Part shown: positions 9,435 to 16,701 of the stretch, piece by piece
Layout of the letters: every line of letters begins with the position of its first letter
Numbering within the stretch: position 1 is the stretch's first letter
Assembly: GCF_040537815.1 (NCBI RefSeq)
Contig: NZ_JBEWSZ010000001.1
Location: forward strand, 2,914,001 to 2,978,000
Direction: 5' to 3'
Source: Mesorhizobium shangrilense
Lineage (GTDB): Bacteria > Pseudomonadota > Alphaproteobacteria > Rhizobiales > Rhizobiaceae
Length of the DNA stretch: 64,000 nucleotides
Position numbers and translations under genes: made by a program
The notes under the pieces: generated by a model
Told to the model about the DNA's origin: nothing
Databases searched by the model: none
What the model saw: only the letters and a program-made list of their open reading frames with translations

Positions 9435-10124
9435 TCAGAACGAGTGCTTGTATCCGAGCGCGATGTTGATCTTGTCGGCCGCCAGGTCGTTGTAGGGCGA
9501 CGACGTCGTATCGATCTTCTTCCACGAATATCCGACGTTCAGATACACCGCGTTGGTGGAGTCGATGTTGTAGGTGACGCCAGTGGCCACCTTCGGCGTT
9601 TCCCACTTGGTGCTGAAGCCATTGCGGTAACGCAGGTTGAACACGTTCCAGGTCCACTGCTTGGTCAGCTTCCAATCGCCCGCGAGATAGAGGGCATAGT
9701 AGGGAATCTGACCATTGGCATCACCGTCCTTGGGAATGCCCGTGTCGTGCCAGGTGTAGCCAACGGCCACGCTGGGCGTCAGGGTGAAGACATCGTTCAG
9801 CTTGATTTTGTAGCCGACGCTGGCCTCGCCATAGTACTGGGTTTTTCCACCGGTCTTGAAGGTAGGCTGAATGAACACACCTCCGACAAAGTTATTGTCG
9901 AAACTGTGCGAAACGCTGAGCTTGAAGTAGGTGTCGGCGAGCGACCGAGCGGTATTGCTGCCATTGTTGATGGCGTAGAACTCGGGGCTGCCCTCGATGC
10001 CGATGGTCCAGGTCGGCGCGGCCGGTGCTGGCGGCGGCGCTGCTTCAACCAGGTCGGCTGCAAAGCTGGGCGTCGCCATGAGCAGGCAGATGCCAAGCGG
10101 AAGGGTAATCTTTGGAGAAAGCAT
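9435..10124 (-). CDS. Outer-membrane beta-barrel protein
   Basis: 229 residues with a clear Sec signal peptide (MLSPKITLPLGICLLMATPSFA, cleavage after FAA) and a short proline/alanine-rich linker. A series of alternating amphipathic strands follows, rich in Tyr, Trp and Gly (VGYTWHDTG, VYLNVGYSWKK). It ends with phenylalanine (GYKHSF), the usual outer-membrane assembly signal. GAGGGA precedes the ATG. Function is unknown; size suggests an 8 to 10-stranded barrel similar to rhizobial porin-like or Omp25-like proteins. Confidence 0.8.
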   Translation of the reverse strand: MLSPKITLPLGICLLMATPSFAADLVEAAPPPAPAAPTWTIGIEGSPEFYAINNGSNTARSLADTYFKLSVSHSFDNNFVGGVFIQPTFKTGGKTQYYGEASVGYKIKLNDVFTLTPSVAVGYTWHDTGIPKDGDANGQIPYYALYLAGDWKLTKQWTWNVFNLRYRNGFSTKWETPKVATGVTYNIDSTNAVYLNVGYSWKKIDTTSSPYNDLAADKINIALGYKHSF

Positions 10125-10461
10125 TGTAGTCCCTCAATGTGAGATGTGGCCGAGACGTGGCTGGGATGTGGCGACGGAATTTTAGCTAGGCGCGATACAT
10201 AACAGTTATGTGACGACGTGCCGTTGGTGCCGCAGCTTTGTCGAAGCGGATATCGGCGGACATCTCGGTGCTGCAGTTTGGCCACACCTGCAGGCCGGCG
10301 CTGGGCATCGCCATTGGTAGTGGACGGTCCGACCCGGTCGAAAGATAGGGCAGATGCGGTTGGGGAAGCCACCCAAAATGGTGCTGCTTCGCGCTTTTGC
10401 GCAAAAGCCGAGCATCAATAGCAAATCAAATATGAAAGTGCGGCGAATATCTCACCGCTGT
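10125..10461. other. Intergenic region upstream of the outer-membrane protein gene
   Basis: About 337 nt without a supported gene. It should hold the promoter of the barrel-protein gene and the 3' end of the GntR transcript. Two symmetric elements are visible: ACATAACAGTTATGT at 10197-10211 (separate entry) and the perfect 16-bp palindrome GCTTTTGCGCAAAAGC at 10393-10408, which could form part of a weak terminator for the GntR gene. Plus-strand readings across this region look like antisense shadows. Confidence 0.6.
10197..10211. promoter_or_regulatory. Candidate operator of the outer-membrane protein gene
   Basis: Perfect 7-bp inverted repeat ACATAAC/GTTATGT around a single A, 73 nt upstream of the barrel-protein start. 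Size and symmetry fit a dimeric regulator site, but the binding protein is unknown. Confidence 0.35.
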
Positions 10462-11226
10462 TCACTCTTTGGCGTTCGCGGCCTCTGCCAGCACACTGAG
10501 AAGCTGGCTCGTATTGTCGATCGAGAACTGCACGCGTTCGCTGGGCCAGATCGATTCGGAATAGGAGATCGGCGTGCCCTTCATATCCACATCGACCTTC
10601 TTCAGCAGCACGATCGGTTGCGTCTCGGACTGCCGCAGATGTCGCGCCTCTTCCCTGGTCGGCAGGCGCACGATGATATCGGTGCGCAGGCGGATATAGT
10701 CCGTGACGCCATATTCGGCGAGGATGACGCTGACGCTGCTCCCGTTGCGCCTTGCCTTGTCGAAGCCCGGGAAGCGGCGCACGGGAAAATAGGCGTTGGA
10801 AAGGCCGATGGGGTCTTCGTCGGCAAAACCAAGGCGCACGATGTGATAGACTGGCTCGTTCGGTGGCAGCCTGAGCGCCTCGCTGACCCGGCGCGGTGCG
10901 GGGATCGCCTCCTCCTTGATCGCTTGACCCAGTGGTTCGCGCCCCTGCTCCAGAAGGTTTTGCGAAAAGCGCGTGCGTTCCGACAGGCGGTAGTCGAGCC
11001 GGGCATCCCGCGCGAACGTGCCCTTCCCCTGCTCGACCTGGACAAGACCGCGATTCTGTAGCTGCTGCATCGCCCGCCGGATGCTGTGGCGACCAACCCC
11101 GAAACGGGCCATCAGTTCCGTCTCTTTCGGCAGCCTGTTGTCGTCGGCAAAACGGCCGGCGGCAATATCGGCGGCGAGTTCCTCCTCGACCTGCTGCCAC
11201 TGGCCGTGCGGTAACTTGTTTTGCAT
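10462..11226 (-). CDS. GntR/HutC-family regulator with UTRA domain (PhnF-like)
   Basis: 254 residues. Winged helix-turn-helix at about 8-75 (ETELMARFGVGRHSIRRAMQ, then LVQVEQGKGTFV-type wing), followed by a UTRA effector domain (about 95-245) containing VYHIVRLGFADEDPIGLSNA and DYIRLRTDIIVRLP. PhnF and HutC are the closest named types. Start chosen at 11226 because GAGG sits 6 nt upstream; longer readings run into the promoter. It is divergent from a PfkB kinase and a PhnM gene, and a CATTCGA palindrome lies just upstream of its start, suggesting autoregulation and control of both. Confidence 0.88.
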   Translation of the reverse strand: MQNKLPHGQWQQVEEELAADIAAGRFADDNRLPKETELMARFGVGRHSIRRAMQQLQNRGLVQVEQGKGTFARDARLDYRLSERTRFSQNLLEQGREPLGQAIKEEAIPAPRRVSEALRLPPNEPVYHIVRLGFADEDPIGLSNAYFPVRRFPGFDKARRNGSSVSVILAEYGVTDYIRLRTDIIVRLPTREEARHLRQSETQPIVLLKKVDVDMKGTPISYSESIWPSERVQFSIDNTSQLLSVLAEAANAKE

Positions 11227-11275
11227 TTTCATCCTCGCGAATGGCCGTACGGCTTGCCGCCACCTCACCACCATA

Positions 11276-11289
11276 TCATTCGAATGAAT
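11276..11289. promoter_or_regulatory. Palindromic operator candidate in the GntR/PfkB intergenic region
   Basis: TCATTCGAATGA (11276-11287) is a perfect 12-bp palindrome, followed by AT. The core CATTCGA(A/G)TGAAT recurs at 12416-12428 before phnM. It lies 50 nt upstream of the GntR start. GntR/HutC regulators bind such dyads. Confidence 0.5.
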
Positions 11290-11379
11290 CATAGTTGGCG
11301 CAACAAGGGCTGGCAACATTCGCCCGCACCGTCACATGAGCGATATCCGCTGCCCCTACGATAGCCAAAGGCGAGGTTG

Positions 11380-11520
11380 ACCTCCCTTCCTACACATGCC
11401 TGTCATCAAGCTGTGCTGATAGCCACAGGCCTGCTGTCCGCTGTGCCGGTCCTGATGCTGCTCCTGATCGCTCAACGCGTTACCGTCGATGCGCTCGCGC
11501 CAGGCCTGGGCGAAAAGTAG
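11380..11520 (+). pseudogene. Possible remnant of a sugar ABC permease C-terminus
   Basis: An open stretch without a start codon context ends at TAG 11518-11520. Its translation contains IATGLLSAVPVLMLLLIAQR, a hydrophobic segment plus basic end that closely resembles the last membrane helix of MalG/UgpE-type permeases, followed by a short divergent tail. No ribosome site or full gene exists upstream. It suggests that transporter genes once stood between the regulator and the kinase. Short length makes this tentative. Confidence 0.4.
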
Positions 11521-11541
11521 AGGGCCGAAAAGCAGAGGACC

Positions 11542-12354
11542 ATGAGCACAGTCATCGTTGTCGGCCATGTCAATTACGACCAGGTCTGGTCGCTGTCATC
11601 GCCGCTCGCTTCGGGCGCGCGCATCACTTATTCCGACCGCACCGTCAGGCTCGGCGGTGGCGGCTTCCACACCGGCACTCAACTGGCAAGGCTCGGCAAT
11701 GACGTCCGGCTGGTCAGCAACCTGAGGGACGACGATCACGGCCGGGCAGCGCTCGCCACCTTGCAGGCGAGCGGCATCGACGTGCGCCACGTCACCATGC
11801 ATTCCGGCGAGACCCTGTTCACCGAAATCCTGATCGAGCCGAATGGCGAGCGCACCATCCTGAACACCGCCGGCCAGTTGCGGCCGCCCTTCGCCGTACC
11901 CGATCCAATCTCCGGCGACGCCGCCTATCTCAACGCGCTCGTGCTCGATGACGGCATCGTCGCCTCGCTCGAGACGATCCCACTGGTGATCTCGCAGTTT
12001 CCACTGCGCAGCGCCTCACCGCGCCCGGCCGACATCGTCATCGGATCGCGCGCCGATTTTCCAGAGGAAGACACGCATCGGATCTGGGAGAGAGCGGCGG
12101 CGATCGCCGGCCCGCGCTTGAGGACGCTGGTGCTGACCGACGGAACGCGCCCGATCTCGCTCTATGACGGCAAGGTGCTGAACCATGTCACGCCGCTGAA
12201 GCAGGTTTCAGTGCAGGATACGATCGGTGCCGGCGACTGCTTTACGGGGATATTCCTGCATGGGTTGCTGCGAGGGCTCAGCCTCAAGATTTCCGCCGAA
12301 CAGGCGAGCCAGCAAACCGCCGAATGGCTCAGCAGCCGGTCACTTGCCGGCTGA
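11542..12354 (+). CDS. PfkB-family carbohydrate kinase
   Basis: 270 residues, slightly short for the ribokinase family. It begins MSTVIVVGHVNYD, contains RLGGGGFHTGTQLARLG (substrate-binding glycines) and the PfkB signature VQDTIGAGDCFTGIF, with the catalytic Asp in GAGD. AGAGGA precedes the ATG. Standing between a PhnF-like regulator and phnM, it may phosphorylate a ribose- or nucleoside-like intermediate. It is not the ribose-1,5-bisphosphokinase PhnN, which belongs to another fold. Confidence 0.88.
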   Translation: MSTVIVVGHVNYDQVWSLSSPLASGARITYSDRTVRLGGGGFHTGTQLARLGNDVRLVSNLRDDDHGRAALATLQASGIDVRHVTMHSGETLFTEILIEPNGERTILNTAGQLRPPFAVPDPISGDAAYLNALVLDDGIVASLETIPLVISQFPLRSASPRPADIVIGSRADFPEEDTHRIWERAAAIAGPRLRTLVLTDGTRPISLYDGKVLNHVTPLKQVSVQDTIGAGDCFTGIFLHGLLRGLSLKISAEQASQQTAEWLSSRSLAG

Positions 12355-12415
12355 GGCAAGCGCTCTGGGAAGGCCGGCCTTCATGAAAATGTCATAAAAA
12401 TCAAATGGCAATCGA

Positions 12416-12448
12416 CATTCGAGTGAATTACAAAACATCCGAATGTAT
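12416..12448. promoter_or_regulatory. Two tandem operator-like dyads before phnM
   Basis: CATTCGAGTGAAT at 12416-12428 nearly repeats the palindrome at 11276. ACATCCGAATGT at 12435-12446 is a second, imperfect copy of the same dyad. Both lie about 190-220 nt upstream of phnM and about 60 nt after the kinase, so they probably mark a second promoter controlled by the same GntR protein. Confidence 0.45.
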
Positions 12449-12572
12449 CGGAACAGCCATGATCGAGGCGGCGGCAGACCGACGCACCGTCGCCGTGATC
12501 AGTGTCTTTCACCATCCGGAAAATGCCACCGATCTTGTCGACCAGGAAATCCACCCTGAAACCGCCTATCCC

Positions 12573-12616
12573 GAGCATGATCCCAAAAGTGGAACCCGGT
12601 TTTCGGAATCAAGCTC
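12573..12616. repeat. Rhizobial short palindromic intergenic repeat (degraded copy)
   Basis: GAGCATGATCCC, AAAAGTGGAACCCGGTTTTCGG and AAGCTC in order match the well-known interspersed element of Rhizobiales genomes (a dyad around AGTGGNAACCGGTTTT). The right arm is shortened. It lies just before phnM. Only this one copy was seen in the window. Confidence 0.7.
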
Positions 12617-12637
12617 GAACAAAAACAGAGAAATCGC

Positions 12638-13804
12638 ATGTGGCTGAGTGAATTCGAAATTGTCCTGCGTGACCGCGTCATCCCCAGCGGCGCCGTCAGG
12701 ATCGAAGAGGGCCGGATAGCTGAGGTCCGCGACGAGCCTGTCGAGAATGCCGATATCCAGGGTGGCGGCCGCCTGTTGCTGCCCGGCTTCATCGACATGC
12801 ATGGCGACATGGTGGAGAAGGAAGTGGAGCCGCGCACCGGCGTCCATGTGCCGATGAAGACCGGCATTGCCGAACTCGATAAAAAGCTCGCCTCGTGCGG
12901 GGTGACTACGGCCTATGCCGCGCTCTCCTTCATCGGCGCCAGCGTCACCAGCGGCGTGCTTCGCTCGGAAGAGCACACATCGGCGATCGTCGAGACCATA
13001 GCCGAACTGAAAGACGATCTGTTGGTCGATCATCGCATCCATGCCCGCTTCGAGGTGACCTTCACCCCGGCAATCGCCATGCTGCAAAGGCTGATGGACG
13101 CCGGCAGACTGCACCTGATCTCGCTGATGGACCACACGCCCGGACAGGGGCAGTACCGCGACGTCGAGCTCTACATCGCCCGCATCGCCAGGGAGCGCGG
13201 CATGTCCGTTGCCGACGCATCCGAGGTCGTCGGACGCCGCATGGCCGGGCGGGAAGGCCAGGGCGATGTGCTCAACGCGCTGCAGGACCTGTCGGCCCGC
13301 GCCCGCGCTAGCGGCATCGTGCTTGCCTCGCATGACGACGATACGCCGGAAAAGGTGGAGCTCGTCCATGGCCTGGGCGCCATGCTCAGCGAATTCCCGG
13401 TGACCCTGGAAGCGGCGCAGGAAGCCCATAGGCTCGGCATGCATACCGTCATGGGCGCTCCCAATGCGCTGCGCGGCAATTCCTATTCCGGCAATCTCTC
13501 CGCCCGGCAAGCCTATGGCGCGGGATTGCTCGACATGCTGGCCAGCGACTATCACCCGGCCTCGATCCTGCCGGCTATTCTCGGCCTGGCGGAGTTGCGG
13601 GACGGTGGCCTCGTGGCGGCGGCCGCACTGACCAGTGCCAATCCGGCCTCAGCACTCGGGCTCACCGATCGCGGCGCCATCGAGCCAGGGCTCCTGGCCG
13701 ATCTCGTCGTGGCCGATCGCCGGCCGGTGGCGCGCGTCCGAGCCACGTTCCGGACAGGACGGATGATCTACAGCGACGGCACTCTGACCGCGCGCAGGCA
13801 CTGA
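12638..13804 (+). CDS. phnM: PhnM-like alpha-D-ribose 1-methylphosphonate 5-triphosphate diphosphatase
   Basis: 388-residue amidohydrolase-superfamily protein. PhnM-specific stretches are clear: LLPGFIDMHGDMVEKEVEPR (metal His), SLMDHTPGQGQYRDVE, LASHDDDTPE, TVMGAPNALRGNSYSGN and LASDYHPASILPA. PhnM releases pyrophosphate from the ribosyl-triphosphate intermediate of the C-P lyase pathway. The C-P lyase core (phnGHIJKL) is absent from this window, so this copy is an orphan here. Its regulator is probably the PhnF-like protein at 10462-11226. Start has only a weak AGAGAA site upstream. Confidence 0.88.
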   Translation: MWLSEFEIVLRDRVIPSGAVRIEEGRIAEVRDEPVENADIQGGGRLLLPGFIDMHGDMVEKEVEPRTGVHVPMKTGIAELDKKLASCGVTTAYAALSFIGASVTSGVLRSEEHTSAIVETIAELKDDLLVDHRIHARFEVTFTPAIAMLQRLMDAGRLHLISLMDHTPGQGQYRDVELYIARIARERGMSVADASEVVGRRMAGREGQGDVLNALQDLSARARASGIVLASHDDDTPEKVELVHGLGAMLSEFPVTLEAAQEAHRLGMHTVMGAPNALRGNSYSGNLSARQAYGAGLLDMLASDYHPASILPAILGLAELRDGGLVAAAALTSANPASALGLTDRGAIEPGLLADLVVADRRPVARVRATFRTGRMIYSDGTLTARRH

Positions 13805-14000
13805 ACGAAGCCTGCCCGACGCGATAACCGGGACCGGCATCCTTGATGCTGTCCGCGCGAGCGGCCGATGGTGGTGAATTGATAGGTGCTGACGAACATT
13901 CTATCGGTGGGGTGCTCGACGGCAGGGAACCCCAGCCCTACAAATTGATCCAGCATGCTGCATGCGGTGCTGGTGTCGCACGCCAAACGACGGATCGAAT

Positions 14001-15056
14001 ATGGTTTCAAGCTTGCCGCCTCCCGTCTCCCAATCGGTCGCCGCCAGGCTTACGCGGTCGGCGATATTCCTGGTCGTGACCATCAATCCCGGATCGGCGG
14101 CCGAGGAAACGGTGCGCGGCATGTGCGGCGATCTCTCCAGCCTGCTGCGCGGCGTGGGATTCCGCAACCTCAACGGCCAGCTGTCCTGCATCATGGGATT
14201 CGGCTCCGACGCGTGGGACAGGTTGTTTGGAGCGCCGAGACCGAGGGACCTGCATCCATTCCGTGAGATACGAGGCGTGCATCACGCCGTCTCGACACCC
14301 GGCGACATCCTGTTTCACATCCGCGCGGCGAGCATGGACCTGTGCTTCGAACTGGCGACACACATCATGTCTCGGCTCGCCGGCGCGATCACGACCGTGG
14401 ACGAAGTGCACGGCTTCAAGTTTTTCGACGACCGCGACCTGCTCGGTTTTGTCGATGGTACCGAAAACCCGGTCGGTCAGGCCGCCCAAGCGGCCACCCT
14501 TGTCGGCAATGAAGACTCCACCTTTGCCGGCGGCAGCTACGTGATCGTGCAAAAATACCTGCACGACGTGGAACGATGGAACCAGGTGGCGGTCGAGGAA
14601 CAGGAAAACATCATCGGCCGGCACAAGCTGTCCGATATCGAACAGCCCGATTCCGTGAAGAAGCCCTATGCGCACAATGTGCTGACGTCGATCGATGAGA
14701 ACGGCGAGCAGCTTCAGATCGTGCGCGACAACATGCCGTTCGGTCAGGTGGGCAAAGGAGAGTTCGGCACCTATTTCATCGGCTATGCCCGTTCCCCGCA
14801 CCGCATCGAGAAGATGCTGGAGAACATGTTCATCGGCAACCCGCCGGGCACCTACGACCATCTCCTGGATTTCAGCCGTGCGGTGACGGGGACGCTGTTC
14901 TTCGTGCCGACGGTGGATTTCCTGGACGACGTTACCGCCGAGGCGGCTGTCCACACTGGCGCCAATGAGCCGCAAGCCCCCGACGCGCTCCGGCCGGACG
15001 CCAACGATGGTTCACTCGGTATCGGATCCCTGAAGAAAGAGGCACGACATGAATAA
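14001..15056 (+). CDS. DyP-type heme peroxidase, encapsulin cargo
   Basis: 351 residues. DyP fingerprints: GFVDGTENP (catalytic Asp), proximal heme His in PYAHNVLT, and distal Arg in IVRDNMPFG. The start is placed at ATG 14001, where typical DyP N-termini align (ARLTRSAIFLVV); a longer reading from 13962 adds an atypical segment. The C-terminus ends with a flexible tail carrying DGSLGIGSLKKE, the encapsulin cargo-loading peptide. The stop overlaps the encapsulin gene by 8 nt. DyP oxidises dyes and phenols with hydrogen peroxide; packaging may serve oxidative-stress defence. Confidence 0.93.
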   Translation: MVSSLPPPVSQSVAARLTRSAIFLVVTINPGSAAEETVRGMCGDLSSLLRGVGFRNLNGQLSCIMGFGSDAWDRLFGAPRPRDLHPFREIRGVHHAVSTPGDILFHIRAASMDLCFELATHIMSRLAGAITTVDEVHGFKFFDDRDLLGFVDGTENPVGQAAQAATLVGNEDSTFAGGSYVIVQKYLHDVERWNQVAVEEQENIIGRHKLSDIEQPDSVKKPYAHNVLTSIDENGEQLQIVRDNMPFGQVGKGEFGTYFIGYARSPHRIEKMLENMFIGNPPGTYDHLLDFSRAVTGTLFFVPTVDFLDDVTAEAAVHTGANEPQAPDALRPDANDGSLGIGSLKKEARHE

Positions 15057-15855
15057 TCTCCATCGGCACCTCGCGCCCATCTCCGAACAGGCATGGGAGC
15101 AGATCGAAGAGGAAGCGTCCCGGACGCTCAAGCGCCATCTGGCGGCGCGGCGCGCCGTGGATGTCGTCGGCCCGAAGGGCGTCGACTTCTCGGCTGTCGG
15201 AACAGGTCATCTCAAGCAGATTCCCTCGCCGGGCGAAGGGGTTCAGTCCGTGCAGCGCGAAGTGAAGGCGCTGGTCGAATTGCGTGTCCCTTTCGAACTC
15301 GCCCGCCAGGCGATTGACGACGTCGAACGCGGCGCAACCGACTCAGACTGGTCGCCCGTGAAGGAAGCGGCGCGCAAGATCGCCTTCGCCGAGGATCGCT
15401 CCGTGTTCGACGGATATGCCGCGGCCGGCATCCAGGGTATTCGTCAGGGCACCAGCAATGCCATTGTCACCCTTCCCGCCAATGTGATGGGCTATCCGGA
15501 AGCTGTCGGACAGGCGGTCAGCCAATTGCGACTGGCCGGGGTCAATGGCCCCTATGCGCTTGTGCTGGGTGCGGCCGCGTATACCGCCGCGAGCGGCGGC
15601 AGTGACGAGGGCTACCCGGTCCTCAATCATCTCGAACGCTTGGTCGACGGAGGGATCATCTGGGCACCGGCCATAGAGGACGGGTTCGTGCTCACCACGC
15701 GTGGTGGCGATTTCGAGCTGGATATCGGGCAGGATATCTCGATCGGCTACCTCAGCCATTCGAGCACGGCCGTCGAACTGTACCTCCAGGAAACCTTCAC
15801 TTTCCGGCTGCTGACCGCCGAGGCTGCCGTCGTGCTCGCACCGGTGAAGAAGTAG
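15049..15855 (+). CDS. Family 1 encapsulin nanocompartment shell protein
   Basis: 268 residues, the normal size for the HK97-fold encapsulin/linocin M18 family. Typical stretches: N-terminal NLHRHLAPISEQAWEQIEEE (cargo-binding helix), RRAVDVVGPKGVDFSAVGTG, AGVNGPYALVLGAAAYTA, and C-terminal QDISIGYLSHSSTAVELYL. AAGAGG lies upstream of the ATG. Sixty copies normally form a T=1 shell of about 24 nm. The directly preceding, overlapping DyP gene with its targeting tail identifies the cargo. Only 12 nt separate its stop from the convergent SDR gene. Confidence 0.95.
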   Translation: MNNLHRHLAPISEQAWEQIEEEASRTLKRHLAARRAVDVVGPKGVDFSAVGTGHLKQIPSPGEGVQSVQREVKALVELRVPFELARQAIDDVERGATDSDWSPVKEAARKIAFAEDRSVFDGYAAAGIQGIRQGTSNAIVTLPANVMGYPEAVGQAVSQLRLAGVNGPYALVLGAAAYTAASGGSDEGYPVLNHLERLVDGGIIWAPAIEDGFVLTTRGGDFELDIGQDISIGYLSHSSTAVELYLQETFTFRLLTAEAAVVLAPVKK

Positions 15856-15867
15856 ACCTATCCAAAG

Positions 15868-16563
15868 TCAGAAATTCTCGACCCAAGGCCTGAGTTCGAG
15901 TTCCCAAGTCCAGGCGCTGCGATGCTGCCGATGGATCGCGAGATAGGTTTCGGCGATCGCGTCCGGAGACAGCCGCCGATCCGGTTGGCCGGTCTCATCG
16001 GCCTGTCCGGACCCTTTTGGCGCGATGCCGCCGTCGATGATGAAATGCGCGACATGGATGTTCTTCGGGGCGAGTTCGCGGGCCATGGATTGCACCAATC
16101 CGCGCAGGCCGAACTTCGGCATCGCAAATCCGGCCGAACCGGACATCCCCTTGACGCTCGCCGTGGCGCCGGTGAACAGGATCGATCCGGAGCCACGGGC
16201 AAGCAGCCGGCGTGCGGCCTGTTGCCCGACCAGGAACCCACCGTAGGCGCCCACCAGCAATGCCTGCCTGACGGCTTCGGGATCAAGTTCGGCAATCGGC
16301 CCGCGCACGCGTCCACTGGCGTTGAACACCGCGAGCGACAGCGGTCCGGCCTTGTCGGCGACGGCGAACAGATTTTCGACCGAAGCGGCATCGGCAACGT
16401 CGGTTTCTACTGCCAGTGCGCCAGTCTCCTCCACCAGCGGAGTGAGCTTCCCGATATTGCGGGCAGCCAAGACCACGCGAAAGCCCTCCCGGCTGAGAAG
16501 ACGCGCGAGCGAGGCGCTCAATCCTGAGCCGGCTCCAGCGATCACTGCTATTTCGGTTGCCAT
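15868..16563 (-). CDS. SDR-family oxidoreductase lacking the usual catalytic tyrosine
   Basis: 231 residues, Rossmann fold. The cofactor motif is AVIAGAGSGLSASLARLL (GxGxGL variant) and FNASGR replaces the usual NNAG. The catalytic YxxxK reads FAMPK, so the tyrosine is phenylalanine. Many annotated relatives share FxxxK, so it may be a distinct subfamily rather than a dead enzyme. AGGAGG precedes the start. Convergent with encapsulin and downstream of the MFS gene. Substrate unknown. Confidence 0.82.
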   Translation of the reverse strand: MATEIAVIAGAGSGLSASLARLLSREGFRVVLAARNIGKLTPLVEETGALAVETDVADAASVENLFAVADKAGPLSLAVFNASGRVRGPIAELDPEAVRQALLVGAYGGFLVGQQAARRLLARGSGSILFTGATASVKGMSGSAGFAMPKFGLRGLVQSMARELAPKNIHVAHFIIDGGIAPKGSGQADETGQPDRRLSPDAIAETYLAIHRQHRSAWTWELELRPWVENF

Positions 16564-16701
16564 GCGGTTCCTCCTGCAATGTATTCCGCGATGCCGGTTG
16601 CCACATGATCCCAGCGCTTTGTCGAAGCGTGACGGATCAACTCGCCAACATCGCAGCGTTCGCGTCCGACAACCAGCGCGAATGTAATGGCATCAGGCGG
16701 T

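Noticed and set aside
10354..11061. Plus-strand frame across the GntR gene
   Set aside because: Opposite strand of a well-supported GntR/UTRA gene; no family motif.
12405..12647. 80-codon plus-strand frame before phnM
   Set aside because: Runs through the operator-like dyads and the rhizobial repeat and has no ribosome site; not a credible gene.
13768..14010. Minus-strand frame between phnM and the DyP gene
   Set aside because: No family resemblance; overlaps both neighbouring genes.
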